From Stereum hirsutum FP-91666 SS1 (taxonomy: Eukaryota; Basidiomycota; Agaricomycetes; Russulales; Stereaceae): 64,000 nt of DNA. Positions within the stretch are counted from its first letter, which is position 1, and every line of letters starts with the position of its first letter. Under the pieces are notes generated by a model. It did no database searches. It was not told the origin of the DNA and saw only the letters and a list, made by a program, of their open reading frames with translations. The stretch is taken from NCBI RefSeq assembly GCF_000264905.1, contig NW_006763149.1, positions 1,196,621 through 1,260,620 of the forward strand. Direction: 5' to 3'. Made by a program: the position numbers and the translations under genes. Shown one piece after another: positions 44,330 through 54,267 of the stretch.

Positions 44330-45911
44330 TCAGGGATGCGGAAACAGACATAATACTGAGGACAAAGACCTTTTTGAGATTGCTTCCACGTCGCTCCGAA
44401 TCTTCCTTTGCATCGGCAGCAATGATTTAGCACGGTGTGCACCCTGGGCTGTCTGACCGAGCCCAAAGATATGCCTCTCCAACTCGTCCTTCCTCTTGAA
44501 TTGTTCCCCACAAGGGCAAGAAAAATGCCACTGGATTGGACTGCGGTATATGCACAGCCGATTCCTCGTCTTTGCAAAGTTGGTGAATTGCCTAGAGATC
44601 GTGTGGTTTTCCTTCATGTGGTTGCATTGGGCGAGTTTGTCTTTACCGGCACCAGGAATGATGTTGTCACATTCGGGGCATGTAAAATCGGTCTTGAAGA
44701 GGTATATGTAAGAAAGTCTTGATTCGCTTCAAGGAGATGGGCATACCTGATCTGTGTGCATCGCGCCCACGGGGTTAGAGGCTGGAGGGAAGCCGCGATC
44801 CATACGATCCTCATGACTCTTAGAATGATCGTTAAAGAGATATGAGTAGATAGAATAGTATCGCCAGCAACCAGGGGGAAATGGAATCGGTGTTACCTCT
44901 GGCGTAGTCGTTTGTGGCATGTTCGGTCTGTGTCGCTTAGGTGGGTGAACGGTGTTCTTGTCGTCGCCGTCGGGAAGCCCACGCTTGACAGGAAAGATAC
45001 TGCCATTCTGCGTGACATTGTCCAGTTAGCAATATTCACACAACATTTCAGGGACAATGTCGAGATAAACAAGTTTACCTCTCTCTTAACGGACGTACTG
45101 GGAATGTTCTTACCGTCCTCAGAGACGGAGAGCGCAAAGGCTGCTGCATGAACAATGCGAAGGGGTGAGTATAAGCCTTCAAGCAAAGATTAAAAAAGAT
45201 GATTACCAGCCGATCCCTGTCTTACGGGTGTCTTAACGGAGTCGAAAGTTGTCAGTTGTGTGGTAACCAGCTTTCAGTAAAAACAGGTACTTACGTTGAA
45301 TTCATTGGTGTTGTCGATGCTCAAACTTCGAGGTCGAGAAAATCGGGTCCGAGTTGTTACCCTGGAGCCTTTTGAGCCAACCGTCAGATATAGCGTCAAC
45401 AGGACTATTCTCACAGCCACTCACTAGATGGATTACCTTCGACCATCCCAAGCTGAAGGTCATCCTGTAACAGTTCGGGTGCCTCCATCCTGGTCTCGTT
45501 GGCCGCATCCTCTAGACGCATCAATTCGCTCCGCAACTGCACCTTCTCCCACTCCCAACCTTCCCGATCTCTATTCATAGATTCCCTCTCCCGCTGGAGC
45601 TCATCACGAAGGTCTTGACACTCGACCCTTCGATCCTTAGCGTCCCTCCGAGCTCCAGCTAGCTCATCGTTCAACGACGAGTTCCCAGCCGAGGCTTTTT
45701 CCAGTTGCCCAAGATCCAACTTGAATCTTTCGGCCAGAGCCCGCGCTTCGTCACATTGACGACGTGTGTGAGTGAGATCCTCGAGAACTAGTTTGATTTG
45801 GGCGGCGTGTTCCGCATGGAGCGAATCCAACTCGCGTTGTACTCGCTCGAGCCGTAGCTGAGTTCGGACGAGTTCCCGGCGTGAGTCTAGTAGTTCGTCG
45901 GTAGCGTCCAT
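44330..45911 (-). CDS. Coiled-coil protein with C-terminal C2H2-like zinc fingers
   Basis: Start at 45911 (MDATDELLDSRRELVRTQL). Exon 1 (about 45434-45911) is a long coiled coil. Small exons follow in minus-strand order: GSRVTTRTRFSRPRSLSI, TPVRQGSA, a segment through SVKRE, NGSIFPVKRGLPDGDDKN with PPKRHRPN (basic, NLS-like), SHEDRMDRGFPPASN, then the finger exon. The first finger-like block is FTCPECDNIIPGAGKDK...CNHMKENH and the second is FSCPCGEQFKRKDELERH. Spacing is irregular, so metal binding is likely but unproven. The coiled coil plus basic linker resembles the DUF6697-like genes at the left edge with a different C-terminal domain. It is probably a nuclear DNA- or chromatin-associated protein (inference). 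Confidence 0.65.
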
Positions 45912-46421
45912 AGTATTACGCCGAAGCAGCGGCCAAGTTCCAAGAGTAAGCCGAAAAAATGCAAGCTTCAAAGATATAACTAGAACCAGATGTGACGTTA
46001 GACTAGGTGATGAGTTCTAGGAGCAGCGAACGATGGTAGATAAGAACGCACGTAATCAACGATTGGGCAGACCGGAAAAAGCCGAGTTCCGACGGGCCAC
46101 GCCACAGTGGCACAGCTTTTGTGTTCGCTGTCGTCGTCGACGTCTTCGCCGTTCGTCTACGCAAGGGCACGGCATGCGTCCCATGGCATGCAATGCGCTC
46201 GGCACTGTACACTTTGCGCAGTACAGTTTATTTCTTTGACTAAAAGATAGCTTGATACATTAATCTACCGCCTTATTATTGCTCTATCTGTACTTGGATT
46301 AGGGAGCCATCAACCTCGTTGCACTGCTTTCAGACGTCCTCTTTGACTTTCATCTTCCATCTCCAGAAGAACGCTGAGGGCTTCATATTATCGACGTCTT
46401 CTAGGTTTTGGGTTTGGAACA
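45912..46421. other. Divergent intergenic region
   Basis: Separates the starts of the zinc-finger gene (minus) and the CVIC protein gene (plus), so it should act as a two-way promoter. No coding frame supported. Confidence 0.5.
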
Positions 46422-48191
46422 ATGCTCACTTTGGCAGACGAACCATCAGACATCAAAAAGCCTCTCGACGACTCGCCTTACACAGACATACCCTCCGCTG
46501 ATGTCCCTCCTCCATACAGTCCCTCCGGTCGCGATTCTATTTCATTATCTTCCGTTTTATCCACTGCCGGTCCCAGTCGCCCACGTGCTCCAATCCCGAC
46601 TTCGCCATTCTCCCTCGCCTCCGCCCGTCCCACTTCCCTCGCCTCCCAACCTCCTCCGTCAACCACAATCCAACGCAAATGGTTCTCCTTCCTTCCTACC
46701 TTTTCCAAGCCACCACCCGAACTTCTGTCGACAATCCACTCCCTGCTTCGCGATCTCGTTCAGCGCCCTACCTCGGATACGTCCGAAACATTCATCAGCA
46801 GTGTCCTAGCGAGTTGTAAAGAAGCTTGCGCGTCTAACGGCATCAATTTCTCAGAGGTGTTGCAGGAGAGGTTCATTGAGGAGCATGGGGTTGTTTACTG
46901 GGCTATTGTTAAACGGCCGAGGGCACGTGCTGTAAGCAGGAGAGTAGAGACAGGCAAAGCGAGGGCAGAGGGCGAAGGTGATGGAGGTGGACAGGAGGAG
47001 GAGATTGATATGGTTGTGTTTCTACTCGCGGAAATGACTCCTATTCTACCACACACGATCTCCGAAGTCCGTTGCGTGTGTATGGTCAACTCTGACCATT
47101 CGACCTTCACGTTGATCAAATCGCGCTTTCCGAAATCATTCGCGCGTCTCTCCGGTTCAGACGAGATCCTACTCAGCCATGGGGAAGACTGGGATAGTGC
47201 GGGTGACGTCATCGAGGTTGAGGAGGCAGCTGGAGGAGGAGGTGAAGGTGGAGGTAGCGGTGGGGATGCTGATAGGGCGTTTGTGGTGAGATTCGAGATC
47301 GTGAAGTTTCAGTTGAGGATGAGGGTCTCGAAGGTGGTGAGAGTTGAGTGGATCGCGAGAGGCACGTGCTTTAGCCCCTCTTCTACACCACACCTCTTCT
47401 CCGTTTCTCCCCTTACATTTGTTTCTTATTTCCTCTTCCTTGTTTTTATGTGAAACTCCCTATCTTACATTTAGTCGCTCCTTGGGTTTTACAGGCAGGA
47501 TGTGGTACCTCCGCTTCTCGGCACCACCCTCCTCCTCTGGACCCTCTCCGCCCCGCGTCGCACTCGGTCTCTCCGACGGAAGTCAACCAACCTATGTCGA
47601 CTCCCGTCTCACAATCTATCCCTCTTCCCACCCGAATCCGATCTCCTCCTCCATCACAGCGAGCATTCCCCCGAAAACCTCCAGTGGTGGCATGCCAGGC
47701 TCCTACCGTCCTACCCCATATTCCACGACCTCTACCTCTACCTTCGCCGGGCCAGGTTCTAACAGTCCTCGTCCACCACAGAACTTACCCGATATATCGA
47801 TCCGAATGCAGTCACCGCGTAAACACCTGCTCGGCGAACCTATCTCCGACACCGCTCCCTATTCTTACTCTTCCGCGGCTGCTGCGACGAATGCAATGTC
47901 ACGATCCAAAGCGAAGGGGAAGATGAGTATGCATAATGGAGCGAGTGCAGGCTTTGAACCGGAAGAGGGAGGATACGAAGTTGAGGTGACGTTGGATGAG
48001 CGTGTGCTCGATGGTGCGAGGAATGGGTGCGTCCTTAGTCGTCGTGTCTTTCCCGGGGCTTTTATGATTCCATACTTACCTTGTTGACGGTCAGTAGGGC
48101 GTCAGGTTATGTCGATGAGCATGGAACGCTGAGGGGGATGTTCGAGGCCAGACTGGTCAAGTATATGAGCGACGATTGTGTCATCTGTTGA
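46422..48191 (+). CDS. Protein of unknown function with CaaX-like C-terminus, 521 aa
   Basis: Three exons, 46422-47361, 47495-48026 and 48098-48191. Keeping frame at the first intron requires a GC donor (G|gcacgt). The N-terminus is Pro/Ser-rich with PPPYSP. A globular region follows (LLSTIHSLLRDLVQ, SSVLASCKEACASNGI, FAVLQERF-type helix) with an acidic Gly-rich loop (EEAAGGGGEGGGSGGD). The second exon begins near MWYLRFSAPPSS and is largely disordered, with YEVEVTLDERVLDGARNG at its end. The last exon ends MSDDCVIC. Cys-Val-Ile-Cys fits a CaaX prenylation box, which would tether it to membranes; this is inference. No family recognised with confidence. Confidence 0.65.
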
Positions 48192-48459
48192 GTCTCGATC
48201 TACTATCTCGTACGACGTGGCCTTTTATTTCTTTCTGAGGGCTTGGTAGACCGTCTATCGAGTCTGTTTCGTTGACGCAATGGTCTTGTATCTGTCTCGT
48301 ACGCAAGGACTATATATGCTCCATCTTACTCAATTACAGCTCTCTCCGTCGATGCTTCTATACTTCCTCCTACGCGTCCCGCCTCTCCGAATCATCACGA
48401 ACACCCCACATCACAAAATGCGTAAAAATTGGGGGTTTGCACCAGTTCTCGTCTGTCAT

Positions 48460-48552
48460 AGGCCCAGCCGGATTCGAACCGGCCTCCTCTCGACAAACAC
48501 TCCTACCTCTGTTCAACGGATCTCGAGCATGCAACCGGTACACCATGGGCCC
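48460..48552 (-). tRNA. tRNA-like unit A, expanded anticodon loop
   Basis: Minus strand: acceptor GGGCCCA pairs with TGGGCCT at all seven positions. D arm GTGT...GCAT, anticodon stem CTCGA/TCGAG, variable AGGAG, T arm GCCGG-TTCGAAT-CCGGC. The B box GGTTCGAATCC is perfect. Instead of 7 loop bases there are 29 between the anticodon-stem arms, and the base expected to be U33 is A. An oligo-T run lies about 32 bases downstream (plus-strand A5 at 48424-48428). It is either an intron-containing tRNA whose isotype I cannot name or a tRNA-like RNA. Confidence 0.65.
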
Positions 48553-48648
48553 GTGATAAGTATGGTTTGTTCGAGTCCCTTAATACTGTGAAGCGCCCGA
48601 CGAGAACAAGGAAAAAAAAAACAGATTCTCCTACCAATCTTTGACAGA

Positions 48649-48740
48649 AAGTCTAGCCAGAATCGAACTGGCCCCTCTCAATAATCTATTCCCATGGAAT
48701 CCTATAGATCTCGAGCGTGCAACCACTACACTATAGACCC
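48649..48740 (-). tRNA. tRNA-like unit B, expanded anticodon loop
   Basis: Acceptor GGGTCTA/TAGACTT, A box TAGTGTAGTGG, anticodon stem CTCGA/TTGAG, T arm GCCAG-TTCGATT-CTGGC. Stem differences from unit A are compensated on both strands (acceptor pairs 4 and 6, one T-stem pair). The loop region is 29 bases. T10 terminator downstream (plus-strand A run 48612-48621). Confidence 0.6.
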
Positions 48741-48966
48741 TTGCACTTATCTCGAGTCTCGAGATTAAGATGCTATGTGGATTAGACGTGGGCTGTCATG
48801 GTGTACAAAGTAATAAACCAGACATATAGGGAAAAGGACTCGGGATCATGCGTTTCCTTTCTATGAGCCCCTGCTCTTTCTCAATCACATCCTCCAAGTG
48901 CGCGTAATAAAAAGCTTAAGGGTAGGAAAACGTTGGGTTCCTCGATCTGACAGTTACTCAGGCCTC

Positions 48967-49054
48967 AGGTCCAGCCGGACTCAAACTGGCTCCTCTCCAT
49001 AATGATAGTAGAGTAAGAGCCTACGGATCTCGAGCGTGCAACTACCATGGGCCT
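48967..49054 (-). pseudogene. tRNA-like unit C, degraded D arm
   Basis: Acceptor AGGCCCA/TGGACCT and anticodon stem CTCGA/TGGAG are recognisable, but the D arm has lost about four bases and the B box is AGTTTGAGTCC. T5 downstream (A run 48909-48913). Its 5' flank repeats that of unit A (25 of 26 bases). Confidence 0.5.
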
Positions 49055-49236
49055 GCGGTAAGTATGGTTTGTTCGAGTTCCTTAGTCGCCTAATTCGGCT
49101 AGATTCGGATGCTTGGACTTAGTGAAAACATAGCGAGCTCGAGAATCCTATAACCGCTGGATGTGCGGAACTACGAACACCCTAACGAAACCAAAGAAGA
49201 TAAGAGGAAAAACATAAGTTCAAGCGCACTATACGA

Positions 49237-49346
49237 AGGTCTAGCCGGAATCGAACCGGCCCCTCTCGATGATATATGGGATTACCAATGTGTATCACCA
49301 GACACATACATGGATCTCGAACGTACAACCACTATACTATAGCCCT
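49237..49346 (-). tRNA. tRNA-like unit D, longest insert
   Basis: Acceptor AGGGCTA/TAGACCT with one mismatch, A box TAGTATAGTGG, anticodon stem TTCGA/TCGAG, T arm GCCGG-TTCGATT-CCGGC, B box GGTTCGATTCC. The loop region is about 44 bases, starting GATCC as in units A and C. T5 terminator downstream (A run 49208-49212). Confidence 0.55.
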
Positions 49347-49541
49347 GTATAATGTGATCTTCGAGTCCCGAAATGACGCTGATGTGCGTGGCTATCACAG
49401 TGCACAAAAGAAACAAAGGAGGCGGAGGGACCCGAAATTATGCACATTCGAGGCTCGTGCTCTGTGCTCTGTAAAAGCAACAGTATACCGATAATACATA
49501 CCTGCTTTTCATGAATAAGTATCCTCGTCTGGAACAAATAT

Positions 49542-49645
49542 AGGTCCAGCCGGATTCGAACCGGCTCTTTTCGCAAACGTAGAACAAGTACTCATATATT
49601 CTCGCATATTTTGAGCCAACGTGCATCCAGATACAGCATGGACGT
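49542..49645 (-). pseudogene. tRNA-like unit E, partly degraded
   Basis: T arm and B box are perfect (GGTTCGAATCC). The acceptor ACGTCCA/TGGACCT has one mismatch and the anticodon stem TTGGC/GCGAA has one. No run of four T found close downstream. The loop region is about 39 bases and does not begin GATC. Confidence 0.45.
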
Positions 49646-49838
49646 GTACGCATTACGGTGCGACCGACGCGAAAATGCTTCCCTCTAGATGAACGAAGCA
49701 TAGTTCCATAGGGGAACTGAGGGAAACCATGTGCGCGGTGATCATCTGCGCATACGTGTGCATTGCGGTGGGCAGACCAATGGTGCTGCGTGAGGATCGA
49801 AGTGTTGAACATACCAAAAAAATGTGTCACAACTTAAC

Positions 49839-49938
49839 AGGTCTCGCCGGATTCGAACCGGCTCCTCTCGCTATCGAATGTGCAATGCTATAACAGCGGC
49901 CACACATCGCGAGCGTGCATCCGATACACCATGGGCCC
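49839..49938 (-). tRNA. tRNA-like unit F
   Basis: Anticodon stem CTCGC/GCGAG and T arm GCCGG-TTCGAAT-CCGGC are perfect, with a B box and a T7 terminator (A run 49816-49822). The acceptor GGGCCCA/GAGACCT has three mismatches, so a stable acceptor stem is doubtful. The loop region is about 37 bases. Confidence 0.5.
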
Positions 49939-50044
49939 GTAACATACCCTCACACTGGCTGATCAACAAGACTCGTCATCAAGCATAGACCGTGATAAAA
50001 TACATTGAGCAATTCTTTGTTGGAGCGGCGGTAAAGTCATGGTC

Positions 50045-50125
50045 AGGTCCAACCAGGCTCTAACAGGCTCCTCTCCCTCACCATATTGTATGAGGTATGT
50101 TGTAATGCGTGCATCCGGTACTTTG
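50045..50125 (-). pseudogene. tRNA-like unit G, decayed
   Basis: Only the 3' acceptor strand (TGGACCT), a weak T arm (TGTTAGAGCCT) and GGATGCACGC of the D arm remain. No terminator. The 5' limit is approximate. Confidence 0.4.
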
Positions 50126-50739
50126 TAGATTTGAATCGAAATTCAAGGACTTACAGAAATAGCACCAACTGCGGTGTATTAATGGGTGGAGCTCCAACCA
50201 GCTCAGCAATACAGCATATATACACATATTTTCAGATAGACACTGGTGGATGTCGATGAAAAGAAACGTACGCCAATGGGATGAAAGGAAGGAAGCCAAG
50301 TCCCAAGACAGGAGTCCACCACTCACTCATCTGCATTCAGAGCCTTCGTCACGCTCAAAATACCATGACCAAGTATCTCCAGGTGTCGAGACCCAAATAT
50401 GATAAGAGTAGCCATTGACGTTACGGATTGTCGCTTGGCGGGTTGTGTGCAGTCGCAGAGGATTCGGCGGGAAGAACGAGGCGCGAACATAGTTGAAAGC
50501 AAGAGGGTTCGTCCGAATTCGCCCGAGAACGATACCCCGGCCCGAGCCGATGTGAAGTGTGGCCCAAGTGGCAAATAGCTTTCAGTCTAGATACTTTTAC
50601 GCCTGCGAACCGAAGGCCGAAAATCAGATACTCCGCACGATACGATGCAGAACTTTGATAATTACAAAGGATGTCTACGGATAGCAAAAGCAAACATATA
50701 AGACTCCACGCCGTCCCTCGGCTCGTCTACAGCTCCGCT
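50126..50739. other. Intergenic, no gene recognised
   Basis: Between the tRNA-like array and the F-box gene stop. Minus-strand ORFs at 50323-50693 have no motif. Confidence 0.45.
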
Positions 50740-52173
50740 TCACGTCGAGCTCGCCGGCGACCTGATCATGTTATCCAAGAGCATGACCGCCTCCAAGATC
50801 CTTCGTCGATTCTGAATGTTCAAATCCTTCCTCGCCCTGATGAAATATCCCCTCCAGTCATAACACTCCGCGTCCTTTCCCTTCATCTTCAACGCAATCC
50901 TCACCATCTCCGCGCTCATCGTCCAGTCCGCCGCTGTGGGAAGATACAGGCACCCATTGAAGGGCACTTTACAACACACGTCGCGCCACCACGCTTTCTG
51001 CATGAAGGGCGTGCGGAAAAAATCCTTCCACGATCTTGACACGCGTTCGAGCGAGCGAACGTCCGAGTCGTCGATATCGCCTATCGTTAGAATGCGCAGG
51101 ACGATTTCCAGAGGTAGGCTGTGGCCACGGGTGGCCTTGGTGGATGTGGGAAAGAGCTTGAATGCCTTCGGAGCGATAGGATTACCGATGACAGTCCATG
51201 GCGAGAGGCGGACCGGTTTCGGCTTTTGGATCTGGCTGACAACAGGGAAAGTATCTGGACGTTTAAGATGTGCGATCCCGTATTGTTCCCGGTGATAGAA
51301 GTTGTGGCTCTTCCTTCCCTCCAGCCATGTGCCTCCTGCCTTTGAACGCTTGGTTGGCTCGACACCGTGAAGAAAATCGCGTAAGACGGGTTGTAGGTCA
51401 ATGCGTGTGAACGATAGATCTGGGTCTACTCCGATCTTGGAGAGATTTGCTCGTGTCATGGCGAAAAAAGCCGCTGTTGCTGGCTCCAAAGAAGTAGGGA
51501 CGAGGTTCGGTATAAGGGCGGGGAGCGCGTAGACGAAGAATGAAGCAATATGGGTCCTCTGATCCGAACACATCCCAAACTTGAGAACATCGTCGGGCTC
51601 GGGCTCACCAGTAATCGTTGAATCGCCATAATGTGAGGGATTCTGCGTCTTTGACCAGGCCGTTGCGAGGAAGAGGCAGGTTTCGTGCGCGATGTAGACG
51701 CCTTGTTCGATGTCGACCGGATAATCCGTCATATCCCCCGGCCGCATCGCCCTCGCCCAGTTCGGAGTAAAACCAGAATCCAGATGTATGCCATCATCAA
51801 CAAATTCCATCTCCCGCAGCATCTCCTCAAGCTCTCGGTATGACTCTCTTTCCCCCTCGCCGCCCCATCTAAGATATTTGTCCAAGTCACCTGCGAATCC
51901 ACTGAAGCACATGCGCCCAAGTACGGTCTCAATCTTCGCAGCGGGCCTAAGACGGTTCTCTTTGCGCTGGTAGATGCCGGGAGGAGAGATACAATCTGCA
52001 TAGACGGCGACGGTGTTATCGCAGAGCCAGGATGCGTCGGAGGAAGTGAGGCCTGGCAGTTCGTCCCATGGGGCTGGGTTTGAGCCCCGAAGAGATATAC
52101 CGTCGCAGTCGGCGAACTGTTTGCAAGTTGGGCCTCCGCATATGAAGCAGTATACGTTGAGCCCCTTGATCAT
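50740..52173 (-). CDS. F-box protein, 477 aa, single exon
   Basis: One uninterrupted frame from ATG 52173. The N-terminal segment has paired cysteines (YCFICGGPTCKQF) and a region found in fungal F-box proteins with an HNH-like or unknown N-domain (YIAHETCLFLATAW). The F-box lies at about residues 362-405: GHSLPLEIVLRILTIGDIDD, then VRSLERVSRSWKDFFRTP, followed by AWWRDVCCK. The C-terminus is YDWRGYFIRARKDLNIQNR, a W-x-Y-F-x-R-A segment common after such F-boxes. It is a likely Skp1-bound substrate receptor of an SCF ubiquitin ligase. Target unknown. Confidence 0.8.
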   Translation of the reverse strand: MIKGLNVYCFICGGPTCKQFADCDGISLRGSNPAPWDELPGLTSSDASWLCDNTVAVYADCISPPGIYQRKENRLRPAAKIETVLGRMCFSGFAGDLDKYLRWGGEGERESYRELEEMLREMEFVDDGIHLDSGFTPNWARAMRPGDMTDYPVDIEQGVYIAHETCLFLATAWSKTQNPSHYGDSTITGEPEPDDVLKFGMCSDQRTHIASFFVYALPALIPNLVPTSLEPATAAFFAMTRANLSKIGVDPDLSFTRIDLQPVLRDFLHGVEPTKRSKAGGTWLEGRKSHNFYHREQYGIAHLKRPDTFPVVSQIQKPKPVRLSPWTVIGNPIAPKAFKLFPTSTKATRGHSLPLEIVLRILTIGDIDDSDVRSLERVSRSWKDFFRTPFMQKAWWRDVCCKVPFNGCLYLPTAADWTMSAEMVRIALKMKGKDAECYDWRGYFIRARKDLNIQNRRRILEAVMLLDNMIRSPASST

Positions 52174-53561
52174 GGTGATGCAAAACGTGGACCAGTGTAC
52201 CTATGGAAGCGGGTAAGATATAAGCGTCAGCGAGGAATATTAATCGAGATCGTCTCGAAGAAGAATATGTTATCTATCGTATCAAGAGGGGGAAGGTATT
52301 ATATGCATATTGAAAGTCGATACAAAAACCTAGTCGTGCATACTGACCTTGGCGGATGCTAAAGCAGCAGTTTTCTTCTAGACGCTTCGTTTCGGAAACG
52401 TAGAGGCCTCTGTGACTGTCTTTGCAACATAATCAGTATACAATGGCGCGTCGAGAACGAAATATATCGCGTTAAGTACCTGTCCAAACGCGTCCTAGTG
52501 CACGCGTCGCGTTGATGAGGTTCGGGTTGGAGGAGGAACGGACACTGCCGATGTTGTGACGGCCAAATGAAGGTCGTACGTAAATCGAACAGTTGTTTTG
52601 GGTGCCACGGTGGCACTCAGCAACTCACCCCAAGCAATGGTTCGAGACAGTCGCATTTATATATTGAGATGGTCTTGATCAAGATACGAGGCACATGCCG
52701 GCATGATAAAAGCATATACATATACGGACGAGATGTATAAGTAGGCCCAGCCGGACTCGAACCAGCTCCTCTCGCAATTCATGGATACAAGCTGTTCTGT
52801 CATAAAGAGCGAGGATGCAACCGATACACCACGGACCAATGTACATCGCAACCGCATCAGACATAGGACCCCCCTAGAAAGACAGTGGCGGCGTTCGATG
52901 TCCCTTGGACGTCCTGTGGAGTAAGTCTTAGTAGAAAGAACGGAACGTGCGCTCAAACGAGTTGAGTCAGACCGCAACATAGCGGCTTCGTATGAGAGCA
53001 TGCCTAGAGATTCTCTATGTAGCACAAAGATCAACATAATGTGTCGAGTCAAAACAGTGTTGCTCAATAGCCCAAGGTGACCACGGATAAGCAAGACCAT
53101 CCTGCTCGGGATCAAAACTGAAAATTGAAATACACAACGCACCGCAAATCTGCTTCAGATCCGTGCATCAGGAAGGCCGTGTTCAATATCAATTATCTGG
53201 CAGGTCGATCAGACACCGTTAAGGAACGGATAACGCAGCCGCACGAGGGATAGCAAGGACCGAGGAGGTCGTTATCTCTGCGTCTCATGACGCTATGCAG
53301 ACAATCGATTTCGATTCTCGAAGGCACCGAGGACGTGAATGCTTGTGCACGACTGGATGTGACTCGAAGGTGTGAAAATATAATGAACTCGACTGAGCGG
53401 GAAATATTGAAGGGGACTTACTAGCGAAGCGTCCTGGCGACCGACGTGTATATCGTCTGAATCAACAACGAACACTCCTCCCAACAAACCTAACCAAGGC
53501 GGAGCACCAACCCCTATCATTTGCCATCCACCTTACCACCACCCACCACTCCGCACACGCG
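52174..53561. other. Intergenic with one tRNA-like unit
   Basis: Apart from unit H (52743-52838) no gene is supported. Minus-strand ORFs at 52359-53142 overlap the RNA unit and have no motif. The promoter of the GNAT gene lies at the right end; 53450-53560 is C/A-rich. Confidence 0.45.
52743..52838 (-). tRNA. tRNA-like unit H, outlying copy
   Basis: Minus strand: acceptor TGGTCCG/TGGGCCT (first pair mismatched), D arm GTGT...GCAT, anticodon stem CTCGC/GCGAG, T arm GCTGG-TTCGAGT-CCGGC, B box GGTTCGAGTCC. The loop region is about 33 bases beginning TCTTTAT. T4 terminator downstream (A run 52708-52711). It lies 2.6 kb from the main array, beyond the F-box gene. Confidence 0.5.
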
Positions 53562-54170
53562 ATGGCCGACCCAACCTGGCGCCTCGAAACCCCCCGCCTC
53601 TTCATCACTCACTTCCTCCCCTCCAACGACGCCCACGCCGCCTTCCTCTTCAATCTCTACAACTCACCCATCTTCATCGCCGCCGAAGGCAAAACCGGCA
53701 TCGACACCCTCGAGAAAGCGCACAAAGTCCTCATCGCATTCTCCGAGCGTCAGGCCAAATACGGTTTCGGACAATACGTCATCTGGCTCAAATCTCACTC
53801 CGCTGAATCCTCTTCTCCGTCCGAACTCTCGTCGAGTTTTGAGGATGCGAAGCCGATAGGAAACGTTTCGTTGATGATGGGGCATTATAAAGTCCCCGAC
53901 GTAGGGTTCGCGATTCTGGAAGAGGAGAATGGGAAAGGGTATGCGACGGAGGCGGGGAAAGAGATTATTAGGCATGCGTTGGAGGACTTGAAGCTTGACG
54001 GTGTCCTTGGATTCACGAGTGTGAGGAATGCGAAGAGTAAGAAGGTGTTGGGGAAGGTTGGGTTGGAGGAGAGGGGGGTGAGGAAGCTTGTCGCGTTTGG
54101 GGGCCATGAGAGCTTCGTGTTTGCGTTGCCGGGAATGGGGGACTTAAAGGAGTATGGGATCGATGATTGA
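53562..54170 (+). CDS. GNAT acetyltransferase, RimJ/RimL type, 202 aa
   Basis: A single exon from ATG 53562. WRLETPRLFITHFLPSNDA is the usual start of the RimJ/RimL-like (Acetyltransf_3) group. KPIGNVSLM and VPDVGFAILEEENGKGYATEA give strands 2-4 with the acetyl-CoA loop G-K-G-Y-A-T-E-A. The final part, VRNAKSKKVLGKVGLEERG, is the N-x-x-S-x-x-x-L-x-K-x-G-L motif. Fungal members acetylate small molecules or protein N-termini; the substrate is unknown. It is tail-to-tail with a paralogue 97 bases away. Confidence 0.82.
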   Translation: MADPTWRLETPRLFITHFLPSNDAHAAFLFNLYNSPIFIAAEGKTGIDTLEKAHKVLIAFSERQAKYGFGQYVIWLKSHSAESSSPSELSSSFEDAKPIGNVSLMMGHYKVPDVGFAILEEENGKGYATEAGKEIIRHALEDLKLDGVLGFTSVRNAKSKKVLGKVGLEERGVRKLVAFGGHESFVFALPGMGDLKEYGIDD

Positions 54171-54267
54171 TTGGGTGTCGGGGTGAAAAGCGGCGGAGCG
54201 GGAATAGAAGGCATGGACGAAGCGTATAAGATAGGCATATGGATACATACACCGTTTCGGAGCAGCG

